Assembly: GCF_938040765.1 (NCBI RefSeq) | Contig: NZ_CALIAA010000167.1 | Location: 1-6,392 of the forward strand | DNA: 6,392 bases | Direction: 5' to 3' | Source: an uncultured Fretibacterium sp. | GTDB taxonomy: Bacteria > Synergistota > Synergistia > Synergistales > Aminobacteriaceae | Shown: positions 1 through 6,233 of the stretch, piece by piece | How the letters are laid out: every line of letters starts with the position of its first letter | Numbering within the stretch: position 1 is the first letter of the stretch | Made by a program: the position numbers and the translations under genes | Notes under the pieces: model-generated | The model's database searches: none | Seen by the model: only the letters and a program-made list of their open reading frames with translations | What the model was told of the DNA's origin: nothing

Positions 1-1131
1 TCCACCTGGACCGCATACGCGAGAACGCGGCGCGCGTGGCAGAGCGGTGCCGCGCGCACGGCATCGCCGTCTGTGCCGTGACCAAGGGCATCTCGGCCGA
101 CTTGAACGCGGCGCGTGCGATGCTCGAGGGGGGGCTGCGACGCCTTTGCGGACAGCCGCATCCGCAACCTGATCCGGCTCGAGAAGGCCTTTCCGGCCGT
201 GGATCGGTTTCTGCTGCGCATCCCCATGCGTTCCGAGCTGGAGGCGGTCGTGCGCACCGCCTCGTGCTCGACCGTGTCGATGATCGAGGCCGTCGAGGCG
301 CTGGAGGCGGAGTGCGCGGCCCAGGGAAAAACGCACCGTGCGCTCCTGATGTTCGACCTCGGCGACCGGCGGGAGGGGATCCTCGAGCAGGAGATGGAGG
401 TGTTCGTTCGGGCCTTCAAGCGCTGTCCGCGCGTGAGGCTGCACGGGGTGGGGGCGAATTTTGCCTGCTTCGCGGGGGCGCTGCCCTCGGCCGGTGCGCT
501 CGAAAGGCTTGCGTCGGCCCGCAGCTTCATGGAGGACGGGCTGGGGTATGCCGTCCCGGTCTGCTCCGGAGGGGAGACTTCGAGCCTCAAGCTGCTGGAG
601 GAGGGGACGCTGCCCCGGGACGTCAACCACCTGCGGGTGGGGGAGGCCATTCTGCTGGGCGGCGACGTTGCCTGGCAGCGGGCGATCCCCTGGCTGAGGC
701 AGGACGCTGTGGAGCTGGAGGCTCAGGTCATCGAGGCCCGGGAGAAGCCCTCCCGGCCCGAGGGGCCGATCGGGCCGGACGCCTTCGGCAGGGTGCAGAC
801 GTTCGAGGATCGGGGGCGCCGTCTCAGAGCGATCCTTGGGATCGGCCGGCAGGATCTCCCTGTGGAGGGGCTGAGACCCCTGGACGAGGGCGTGGAGGTC
901 CTGGGGGGATCGAGCGACCACACGCTTCTGGACGTGGGGGGACGGCCGGCGGTCACGCGATGGGGAGACGTGCTGCGCTTCGGGGTCGATTACGGGGCGA
1001 TGCTGAGCTTGTCCACGTCTCCCTATGTGGCCCGGGCCTGTTTCGAGGACGGGCGCGAGGTCAGAGCAGTGCCGCGAGGAGGACGATCAGGATCAGCCCC
1101 GGAAGCATGTTGCCCGTTCGGACCTCCGTGA
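1..1131 (+). CDS. orr: Ornithine racemase (PLP-dependent, alanine racemase fold), 5' partial and frameshifted
   Basis: This encodes a PLP enzyme expected to interconvert L- and D-ornithine, the entry to the D-ornithine branch of ornithine fermentation. The gene is open from the left edge (reading HLDRIRENAAR), so perhaps ten N-terminal residues are missing. The PLP-binding lysine sits in the AVTKG motif (AAG at 84-86). The reading frame is that of base 3 up to a run of seven G at 128-134, then continues in the frame of base 1 as CDAFADSRIRNLIRLEKAF. Both halves match the family: RIPM, LMFDLGDRREGI, NHLRVGEAILLGGD, DAFGRVQTFEDRG, ILGIGRQDLPVEGL and SSDHTLLDV follow in the usual order, ending at TSPYV. 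About 35 residues then follow, an unusual tail whose last part lies opposite the end of the DUF554 gene. One G too many would explain the break. It may be a real pseudogene, slippage or a sequencing error. Family assignment is firm; ornithine specificity is inferred from overall similarity. Confidence 0.85.
128..134 (+). other. Seven-G homopolymer at the racemase frameshift
   Basis: The upstream frame reads ...MLEGG then LRRLCGQ, which is not family-like. Removing one G gives GAG GGG GGC TGC GAC, that is EGGCDAFADSR, the expected family sequence. The frame change therefore sits at or very near this run. Confidence 0.8.
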
Positions 1132-1759
1132 TGCGCAGGAGGTTCAGGCCGATCCCCATGATCATGAGCCCGCCCAGGCCTGAGAGGTCGGCGAGCATCG
1201 CCGGGGTGATGAGAGCCTGGGCCCCGCCGGCGGCGAACGTCAGCGCCCCCTGGTAGAGCAGGACGGGCAGGGCCGAGAAGAGCACGCCGACGCCGAGCGA
1301 GGCGGCCAGAAACAGGGCGGCGGTGCCGTCCATGACCCCCTTGGTGACGAGCAGCCCGGGGTTGCTCCGGACGCCGTCCTCTATCGCCCCCAGGATCGCC
1401 ATCGAGCCGATGCAGAAGAGCAGGGCGGCGGTGACGAGACCCTCGGTATAGGTCTCGCTGCCGATTCGCAGCCTTGCCTTGAGCCGATCGCTCAGGGAAT
1501 TGAGCCGGGAGTCCAGGTCCATCAGCTCCCCCGCGGCGGTGCCCAGGATGAAGCTCAGCAGGACGGCCAGGACGTGCTGCATCCTGAGCGCCATGTCGGC
1601 CCCCAGGTACAGGCAGAACAGGCCGAGACACTGGAAGATGCTGCGCTGGACGCGCTCCGGGACGAGACGGCCGGCAAAAAGGCCGACGGCGCCCCCCAGA
1701 AGGATGGCGAGCGCGTTGAACAGGGTTCCGCCCGCCGGGATGCCGCTCAGAAATTCCAT
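1061..1759 (-). CDS. DUF554 family integral membrane protein (YqgA-like)
   Basis: A 232-residue hydrophobic protein of the DUF554 family, to which E. coli YqgA belongs; its molecular function is unknown. About six to seven membrane segments can be seen, near residues 12-30, 40-57, 62-78, 107-126, 145-168, 193-209 and 216-232. Family-like signatures include an N-terminal TLFNALAILLGGAVG, GELMDLD (77-83), the loop FCIGSMAILGAIEDG (115-129), GIGLNLL (202-208) and GNMLP (216-220). The start chosen is the ATG at 1759, because the family begins just before the first membrane segment and GGAGGGA lies at 1777-1771, 11 bases upstream. A longer frame starting at 1894 would add 45 non-family residues and run into the preceding aminotransferase gene. 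An intrinsic terminator lies directly before the ribosome binding site, so expression may depend on read-through or an unseen promoter. The 3' end overlaps the convergent racemase by 71 bp. Confidence 0.88.
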   Translation of the reverse strand: MEFLSGIPAGGTLFNALAILLGGAVGLFAGRLVPERVQRSIFQCLGLFCLYLGADMALRMQHVLAVLLSFILGTAAGELMDLDSRLNSLSDRLKARLRIGSETYTEGLVTAALLFCIGSMAILGAIEDGVRSNPGLLVTKGVMDGTAALFLAASLGVGVLFSALPVLLYQGALTFAAGGAQALITPAMLADLSGLGGLMIMGIGLNLLRITEVRTGNMLPGLILIVLLAALL

Positions 1760-1777
1760 GTCGGATGAGGTCCCTCC

Positions 1778-1818
1778 AAAAAAGTACGGACCGGCGCTAT
1801 CCGTTCCCTGCCGGCCCG
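1778..1818 (-). terminator. Intrinsic terminator after the aminotransferase gene
   Basis: Read on the minus strand, CGGGCCGGC (1818-1810) pairs with GCCGGTCCG (1795-1787) over 9 bp with one G-U pair and a 14-base loop. TAC and then six T (1783-1778) follow. It lies 29 bp past the aminotransferase stop. Its T run directly abuts GGAGGGA, the ribosome binding site of the DUF554 gene, so it could also act as an attenuator for that gene. Confidence 0.75.
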
Positions 1819-1847
1819 TGCTCCGCAAAATCCGAATCGTTGGGTTC

Positions 1848-3062
1848 TTACGCCCTGATGGCCTCGACGCGCCCCGGATAAGCGGCAAGCGCACCCTTCA
1901 GGATGGTCATGGCCTTGACCAGGTCCTCGTTCTTCAGGACGTAGGCCAGTCGCATCTCGTTCCTGCCGCGGTCCGCGGCCGTGTAGAACCCGTTTCCGGG
2001 CGCGGCCATCGTCGTCTCCCCGTTGATGTCGAAGTTCTGGAGCATCCAGATGATGAACTTCTCGGCGTCGTCCACGGGGGCCTTGACCATGACGTAGAAC
2101 GCGCCCTTCGGCTCCTCGCAGATCACGCCGTCCATAGACTTCAGGGCCTTGTAAAGGGTGTCCCGCCGGGCCTTGTACTCCTTGTTCACGTCCTCCAGGT
2201 ACTTTTTCGGCGTCTTGTAGAGCCCGGCCGCGCCGACCTGCTCCAGCGTGGAGACGCACAGGCGCCCCTGGCAGAGCTTCAGCACCTGTCCCATGAAGTC
2301 CCGGTTCCTGATCGCGATGGTGCCGATGCGCGCCCCGCAGGCGCTGAAGCGCTTGGACACGGAGTCGACCATGATCACGCGGTCCAGCACGTCCTTCATG
2401 TGCCCCAGGCTGGTGAACTTCTCCCCGTCGTAGGTGAACTCGCGGTAGACCTCGTCGGCGATCAGGTAGAGGTCGTGCTTTTTGGCCAGCCCGGCCAGCA
2501 TCTCCAGCTCGGCGGGCGTGTAGACGGCGCCCGTCGGGTTGCCGGGGTTGGATATCCAGATCGCGCGCGTGCGCGGCGTGACGAGCTTCTCGATGACGGA
2601 GGCGGGGGGAAGGTGGAACCCCTCCTCGGCCCTCGTGGGGATGGGCACGAGCCTGGCAAGGGAGGACTGGGCGAACGCGTTGTAGTTCGCGTAGAAGGGC
2701 TCCGGGACCAGCAGCTCGTCTCCGGGGTCGCAGATGGTCATGACCGCGAACCACAGGGCCTCGCTGCCGCCGTTGGTGACGTAGATGTCGTCGCGCTCGT
2801 AGGGGATGTCCCAGGACTTGTAGTAGGCGCTGACGGCGTCGCGGAGGTCGTTGTTGCCCTGCGAGGTCGCGTAGGCGACAGTCTCCACCTTGAAGTTACG
2901 GATGGCCTCGAAGTATTCGCCGGGGGTCTTGATGTCCGGCTGGCCGATGTTGAGGTGGAACACCTTTTTCCCCTTGCTCTTGGCCTCGTCGGCAAAGGGG
3001 ATGAGCCGACGGATGGGCGACGTCTGCATTGCCTTGATACGGTCGGAAAAATGCATCTCCAT
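1848..3062 (-). CDS. Class I/II pyridoxal phosphate-dependent aminotransferase (aspartate aminotransferase-like)
   Basis: A 404-residue cytoplasmic fold-type I aminotransferase, a normal length for the family. Visible landmarks are NIGQPDIKTP (38-47), NGGSEAL (97-103) for PLP phosphate contact, SNPGNPTGAVY (171-181) with the PLP-binding Asn, IADEVY (201-206) with the Asp that contacts the pyridine nitrogen, VSKRFSACGARIG (235-247) with the Schiff-base Lys237, and NEMRLAYV (368-375) whose Arg371 should bind the substrate carboxylate. The amino-group donor and acceptor cannot be read from the sequence; aspartate, alanine or aromatic substrates are all possible. As last gene of a serA-containing set with no serC in view, it might transaminate 3-phosphohydroxypyruvate, but this is only inference from context. 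Two starts are possible, the ATG at 3062 and one at 3056. A hairpin terminator follows the stop codon. A 535-codon open frame on the opposite strand is a high-G+C shadow. Confidence 0.92.
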   Translation of the reverse strand: MEMHFSDRIKAMQTSPIRRLIPFADEAKSKGKKVFHLNIGQPDIKTPGEYFEAIRNFKVETVAYATSQGNNDLRDAVSAYYKSWDIPYERDDIYVTNGGSEALWFAVMTICDPGDELLVPEPFYANYNAFAQSSLARLVPIPTRAEEGFHLPPASVIEKLVTPRTRAIWISNPGNPTGAVYTPAELEMLAGLAKKHDLYLIADEVYREFTYDGEKFTSLGHMKDVLDRVIMVDSVSKRFSACGARIGTIAIRNRDFMGQVLKLCQGRLCVSTLEQVGAAGLYKTPKKYLEDVNKEYKARRDTLYKALKSMDGVICEEPKGAFYVMVKAPVDDAEKFIIWMLQNFDINGETTMAAPGNGFYTAADRGRNEMRLAYVLKNEDLVKAMTILKGALAAYPGRVEAIRA

Positions 3063-3066
3063 ACAG

Positions 3067-3073
3067 CCTCCTT
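3067..3073 (-). promoter_or_regulatory. Ribosome binding site of the aminotransferase gene
   Basis: AAGGAGG on the minus strand lies 4 bases before the ATG at 3062 and 10 bases before the in-frame ATG at 3056. Neither spacing is ideal, so the start is uncertain by two residues. Confidence 0.7.
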
Positions 3074-3080
3074 CGATATT

Positions 3081-3104
3081 TTTTGACGGCGTTGTTTTGA
3101 CGGC
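3081..3104. repeat. Tandem 10-bp direct repeat in the gpmA-aminotransferase gap
   Basis: TTTTGACGGC occurs at 3081-3090 and again at 3095-3104, separated by GTTG, giving a 14-bp period. On the transcribed strand the copies read GCCGTCAAAA. They lie just upstream of the aminotransferase ribosome binding site. They may be an operator or a chance duplication; nothing in the sequence identifies a regulator. Confidence 0.6.
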
Positions 3105-3128
3105 ATCGGGCGGATGCCGCCGAGCGGC
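3101..3128 (-). other. Alternative hairpins between gpmA and the aminotransferase gene
   Basis: CGGCATC (3101-3107) and GATGCCG (3113-3119) form a perfect 7-bp stem with a 5-base loop. An overlapping alternative pairs GCCGC (3116-3120) with GCGGC (3124-3128) around a 3-base loop. The two stems share bases and exclude each other. On the minus strand no T run follows, so this is not a classical terminator. It may stabilise or process the mRNA between the two genes. Confidence 0.5.
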
Positions 3129-3141
3129 TTGCGCCCGGCGC

Positions 3142-3888
3142 TTATTTCGCCCTTCTCTGCCCGGCCACGGCGGCCTGGGCCCTGGCGATGGCCTCGGGGT
3201 CGCCGAGGTAACGGTGTCCCAGGGGCTTCATGTCCTTGTCCAGCGTGTAGATCAGGGGGACGCCCGTGGGGATGTTCAGCTCCAGGATGTCCTTGTCGGA
3301 GATGCCGTCCAGATATTTGACCAGGGCCCGCAGGCTGTTGCCGTGGGCGGCGATGATGACCTTTTTCCCGGCCCGGACCTCCGGGACGACGGCCTCCGTC
3401 CAATAGGGCACGACGCGGGCCACGGTGTCCGCCAGGCACTCGCCGGCCGGTACCTCATCCGGTCCGAGCCCCGCGTAGCGCGGATCCCTGCCCGGGTAAC
3501 GCTCGTCGCCCTTGTCCAGCAGGGGAGGAAGGACGTCGTAGCTGCGGCGCCATATCCGGACCTGTTCGTCGCCGTACTTCGCCGCGGTCTCGGCCTTGTT
3601 CAGACCCTGGAGCCCGCCGTAGTGCCGCTCGTTCAGCTTCCAGGAGTTGCGGATGGGGATCCACATCCGGTCCATCTCCTCCAGCACGAGCCACAGGGTC
3701 TTGATGGCCCGCTTCAGCACGGAGGTGAAGGCCAGGTCGAAGGCATAGCCCTCCTGTTTCAGAAGCCGCCCCGCGGCCCGGGCCTCCTCGATCCCCTTCT
3801 CGGACAGGGGGACGTCGGTCCATCCGGTGAAACGGTTCTCCTTGTTCCATGCGCTCTCGCCATGGCGTATCAATGCGATCTCGTACAC
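3142..3888 (-). CDS. gpmA: 2,3-bisphosphoglycerate-dependent phosphoglycerate mutase
   Basis: A 248-residue cytoplasmic enzyme that interconverts 3- and 2-phosphoglycerate in glycolysis and gluconeogenesis. The phosphohistidine motif LIRHGES is at 6-12 with His9. TGWTDVPLSEKG (21-32), the Arg60 region SVLKRAIKT, LNERHYGGLQGLNKAE (85-100) with the likely acid Glu87, and AAHGNSLRALVKYLDG (180-195) with His182 are all present and in order. The length equals that of typical GpmA and the substrate-binding insert with RRSYDVLPP is kept, which argues for a true mutase rather than a shorter phosphatase relative. The start is GTG at 3888: an in-frame stop lies nine bases upstream, and GGGGAG (3903-3898) lies nine bases before the start. 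Placed between DUF1015 and the aminotransferase on the same strand, it probably supplies or drains 3-phosphoglycerate at the serine branch point. Confidence 0.96.
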   Translation of the reverse strand: MYEIALIRHGESAWNKENRFTGWTDVPLSEKGIEEARAAGRLLKQEGYAFDLAFTSVLKRAIKTLWLVLEEMDRMWIPIRNSWKLNERHYGGLQGLNKAETAAKYGDEQVRIWRRSYDVLPPLLDKGDERYPGRDPRYAGLGPDEVPAGECLADTVARVVPYWTEAVVPEVRAGKKVIIAAHGNSLRALVKYLDGISDKDILELNIPTGVPLIYTLDKDMKPLGHRYLGDPEAIARAQAAVAGQRRAK

Positions 3889-3950
3889 GAAGCATCACTC
3901 CCCAGGTCCAAACAAAATCGAAGCGCGGCAAGCCGGCGCGGCCTCCGTAC

Positions 3951-3988
3951 CGGGGTCCCCGCGGGGTCCCGTGCCTGCGGGAACCCCG
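3951..3988 (-). other. G+C-rich hairpin and direct repeat in the DUF1015-gpmA gap
   Basis: CGGGGTCCCG (3962-3971) pairs with CGGGAACCCCG (3978-3988) as a 10-bp stem with a single bulged A and a 6-base loop. The element CGGGGTCCC is also present at 3951-3959, so an alternative pairing is possible. No T run follows on the minus strand, so this is more likely an mRNA structure than a terminator. The rest of this 116-bp gap holds only the gpmA ribosome binding site as far as I can see. Confidence 0.5.
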
Positions 3989-4004
3989 ATATGGAGGGCA
4001 TGAA

Positions 4005-5276
4005 TCAGCTTTCCTGAATCCTCCGGCACTCCAGGTAATAGCGCTTGTCCTCGGCATGGCCGATGGAGAAGCTCTTTTTGGGGAACGGCCCGGAACGGAT
4101 GATGGACGGGAAGAGCTCGTCCTTCTCCATTCGGGGCAGCAGCGTCGCCGCGCCGCCGGGACGGCCGGCCATCTCCAGCGCCGTATCGTCGTTGTGGATG
4201 TAGTCCACCTGGCCGCCGTGGGCGGCGATGTAGCCCTGACTGAACTCCTCCGCGGCGCCGATGAGCTGTCCGATGGTCAGGCCGTTGACCGCAACGCGCT
4301 CCTCCCGCCGGCCGGCGACCAGCCGAAGCGTGTGTCCTGCGCCCGACGAACGGCTGCGCTCGGCCCAGAAGGCCCTGGCCGCGTCGATGAAGGCCTCCGC
4401 GTCGGTGCCGAACAGCACCTTGTGGATCGGCTCGAAGCCGATGGCGTCGTCATGAATGTTCACCAGCTCCACCAGGCTGAAGCGGGCCGGATGCCCCTCG
4501 AGCCGCTCGGGCGGGAGCCCGGCCTTTTTGATCTCCTCCCAGCAGTTCTTCGCCGCGGCAAGGCTGTGGTTGCCGTCCCCGATGGCGAACATCGCCGGGG
4601 CCGTTCCCTCGTACCGCTCGCGTATCTCCTGGGTATAGGCGTCCATCTCCCGCTCCAGCGCGGCCGCGTCGCCCCCGGTCACCTGCCAGCCGCGCAGGTG
4701 GCCGCCCCCGCAGTTGAGGTCGAAATCGTAAACGGGCGGGAGCGCCGACTTTCCGGCGTCCAGGGAGCCCAGTACGCCGTTTCGCCTGTCGTCCATCAGC
4801 ACCATGATGTGCGGCATCTCCAGCGGTGCGTCCCGGCGCACCCTCACGCGCGGCGGCAGGCGCTCCTCCACCGTGCCCTCGGTGGCGCGGATGGGCGAGG
4901 CGGACCCGGAGGCGTAGTCGTACGCCTCCAGGTCCAGGGCGACCATGATGCCCCGGCGCACCTTGCCGTCCGACTGCGTGCGCTCCAGATAGACGTAGCT
5001 GTGCGGCAGGGGCCGGAAGACGCTGCCGTCGAGGTAGCGCCTCATGGTCGCGTTGATGGTCTTCGCCTCGGCGAACGGGTCGCGCTGGTTCAGGTACGCC
5101 TCCGGCAGCATCAGCCGCAGCGTGCTGGGCGCGTCGCCGACGTATCGGTCGAGGGCGTCCCAGTACCCCGGCTGCGAGGAAAACTGGTCGCAGGCGATAA
5201 CGCTCCATTTGCTCATGTCGCAGTTCGCGGGGACGAGGATATCCGCCGGCCTGAATATTTTATCCATCTTGTTCAT
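4005..5276 (-). CDS. DUF1015 family protein, serA-linked, function unknown
   Basis: A 423-residue predicted cytoplasmic protein without signal peptide or membrane segments. I recognise it as DUF1015 from FRPADILVPAN (8-18), the VIACDQFSSQPGYW region (26-39), SPIRATEGTVEERLPPR (127-143), FAIGDGNHSLAAAK (230-243), HPARFSLVELVNIHDD (262-277), FEPIHKV (281-287) and a C-terminal KSFSIGHAEDKRYYLECRRI. No reaction is established for the family as far as I know. From recall, DUF1015 genes often sit beside serA in anaerobic bacteria, as here, 42 bp downstream of it, so a role in serine or phosphoserine metabolism is plausible. The GDGNHS motif resembles the DGHHR-type motif of other DUF1015 proteins and of ParB/sulfiredoxin-fold enzymes such as the archaeal serine kinase SerK. 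That relation is my inference from motif shape. The start could be the ATG at 5276 or the one at 5267; the latter has a better-spaced ribosome binding site. Confidence 0.88.
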   Translation of the reverse strand: MNKMDKIFRPADILVPANCDMSKWSVIACDQFSSQPGYWDALDRYVGDAPSTLRLMLPEAYLNQRDPFAEAKTINATMRRYLDGSVFRPLPHSYVYLERTQSDGKVRRGIMVALDLEAYDYASGSASPIRATEGTVEERLPPRVRVRRDAPLEMPHIMVLMDDRRNGVLGSLDAGKSALPPVYDFDLNCGGGHLRGWQVTGGDAAALEREMDAYTQEIRERYEGTAPAMFAIGDGNHSLAAAKNCWEEIKKAGLPPERLEGHPARFSLVELVNIHDDAIGFEPIHKVLFGTDAEAFIDAARAFWAERSRSSGAGHTLRLVAGRREERVAVNGLTIGQLIGAAEEFSQGYIAAHGGQVDYIHNDDTALEMAGRPGGAATLLPRMEKDELFPSIIRSGPFPKKSFSIGHAEDKRYYLECRRIQES

Positions 5277-5292
5277 CCTTACTTGTTCCCTT
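5276..5292 (-). promoter_or_regulatory. Two nested ribosome binding sites for the DUF1015 gene
   Basis: On the minus strand AAGGGA (5292-5287) lies 10 bases before the ATG at 5276. AAGGA (5280-5276) lies 8 bases before the in-frame ATG at 5267 and overlaps the first ATG. The second pair is better spaced, so the protein may really begin MDKIFRPADIL. Confidence 0.5.
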
Positions 5293-5318
5293 ATGCATCC
5301 GTCTGCCTTCCCCGGTAA

Positions 5319-6233
5319 TCAGGAAAAACTTTCCTCTACGATGTCCACCAGCTCCGCGCCGATGCGTTTCTGGGCCTCCACGGTGCCGGCGCCGACGTGG
5401 GGGGTGCAGGAGACGGAGGGGTGCTGGGCGAGCGTCCAGTTGGGATCCTTCTCGCTGAGCCAGACGTCCAGACCTGCGGCCCTTACCTTGCCGCCGTTCA
5501 GGGCCTCCAGCAGCGCCGCCTCGTCCACGTTGCTGCCGCGGGAGACGTTGATGATGACCACGCCGTCCTTCATTTTCGCGATGCTCCCGGCGTCCACCAG
5601 CGGCTTGTCCCCGCCGGGCGCACACAGGACGATGATGTCGGACTTCGCGAGCAGCTCGTCCATCGAGACGAAACGCATCGTGCTGCACTCCGCGCCCTCG
5701 GGCTTGTTGCGGTGGACGACGGAGAGGACGTTCATCCCCAGGGCCTGCCCCTTCTCGCCGACCATCCGGCCGATGCGGCCGTAGCCGATCACGCCCATGG
5801 TCTTGCCCTCCAGCTCGAAGCCTTTGGAGTAGGCCTTCTTCTCCCACTTGTTCTCGCGCATGGTGTGCCCGGCGATGGAGATGTTTCGTGCGCAGGCGAA
5901 GAGCAGCGCGAGGGCCAGCTCCGCCACGGCGTTGGAGGAGGCGCGGGGCGTGTTCCGGACCTGAATGCCCGCCGCCTCGGCGTATTTGACGTCGATGTTG
6001 TCCACGCCCACGCCGGCGCGGATGATGAGCTTCAGGCGGCCTCCCTTCGCCGCGTCGATCTGCGGCTGCTTGATCTTCGTGGCGGACCGGACGATCACGG
6101 CATCGAAATCCCGAAGCGCCCCGCCCAGGGCGTCCGGCTCGTAGAACTGCTCCACGACCTCATAGCCGTCCTTGCGGAGCTTCGCGACGGCGGCGGCGTC
6201 CATCCCATCGGTGACCAGAATTTTCTTAGACAT
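5319..6233 (-). CDS. serA: D-3-phosphoglycerate dehydrogenase, short form without ACT domain
   Basis: A 304-residue cytoplasmic D-2-hydroxyacid dehydrogenase, expected to oxidise 3-phosphoglycerate to 3-phosphohydroxypyruvate, the first step of serine synthesis. Landmarks numbered from the ATG at 6233: IIRAGVGVDNID (70-81) and NTPRASSNAVAE (94-105) in the substrate domain, the Rossmann motif GYGRIG (150-155), and the catalytic trio Arg232 in NVSRGSNVDE, Glu261 in GLDVWLSEKDP and His279 in TPHVGAG. The protein stops soon after the second substrate-domain segment, so it lacks the C-terminal ACT domain that gives serine feedback in longer SerA. The acidic residue that normally ends the second Rossmann strand and holds NAD ribose is replaced by Val173, followed by His-Arg-Asn-Lys, which hints at altered cofactor choice. 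The start at 6233 is preferred because AAGGAG lies 8 bases upstream; a GTG at 6254 lies upstream of that site and would put it inside the gene. Another 2-hydroxyacid dehydrogenase role is possible, but the neighbours favour SerA. Confidence 0.88.
   Translation of the reverse strand: MSKKILVTDGMDAAAVAKLRKDGYEVVEQFYEPDALGGALRDFDAVIVRSATKIKQPQIDAAKGGRLKLIIRAGVGVDNIDVKYAEAAGIQVRNTPRASSNAVAELALALLFACARNISIAGHTMRENKWEKKAYSKGFELEGKTMGVIGYGRIGRMVGEKGQALGMNVLSVVHRNKPEGAECSTMRFVSMDELLAKSDIIVLCAPGGDKPLVDAGSIAKMKDGVVIINVSRGSNVDEAALLEALNGGKVRAAGLDVWLSEKDPNWTLAQHPSVSCTPHVGAGTVEAQKRIGAELVDIVEESFS

Noticed and set aside
36..1256. A single 406-residue protein in the frame of base 36
   Set aside because: Only the first 33 or so residues match the racemase; after the G run the translation becomes Gly/Arg/Pro-rich and loses all similarity.
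1760..1894. Longer N-terminus for the DUF554 protein starting at 1894
   Set aside because: It would overlap the aminotransferase gene and the terminator and add a 45-residue non-hydrophobic, non-family extension; the ATG at 1759 has a ribosome binding site.
1479..3086. Plus-strand open frame of 535 codons
   Set aside because: It lies opposite the clearly real aminotransferase gene and shows no family motifs; high G+C makes long antisense frames common.
3101..3119. Hairpin as an intrinsic terminator for gpmA
   Set aside because: On the minus strand the stem is followed by TCAAAAC, with no T run.
3849..5318. Plus-strand open frame of 489 codons
   Set aside because: It is antisense to the DUF1015 gene and has a low-complexity Val/Arg/Gly/His-rich composition typical of a shadow frame.
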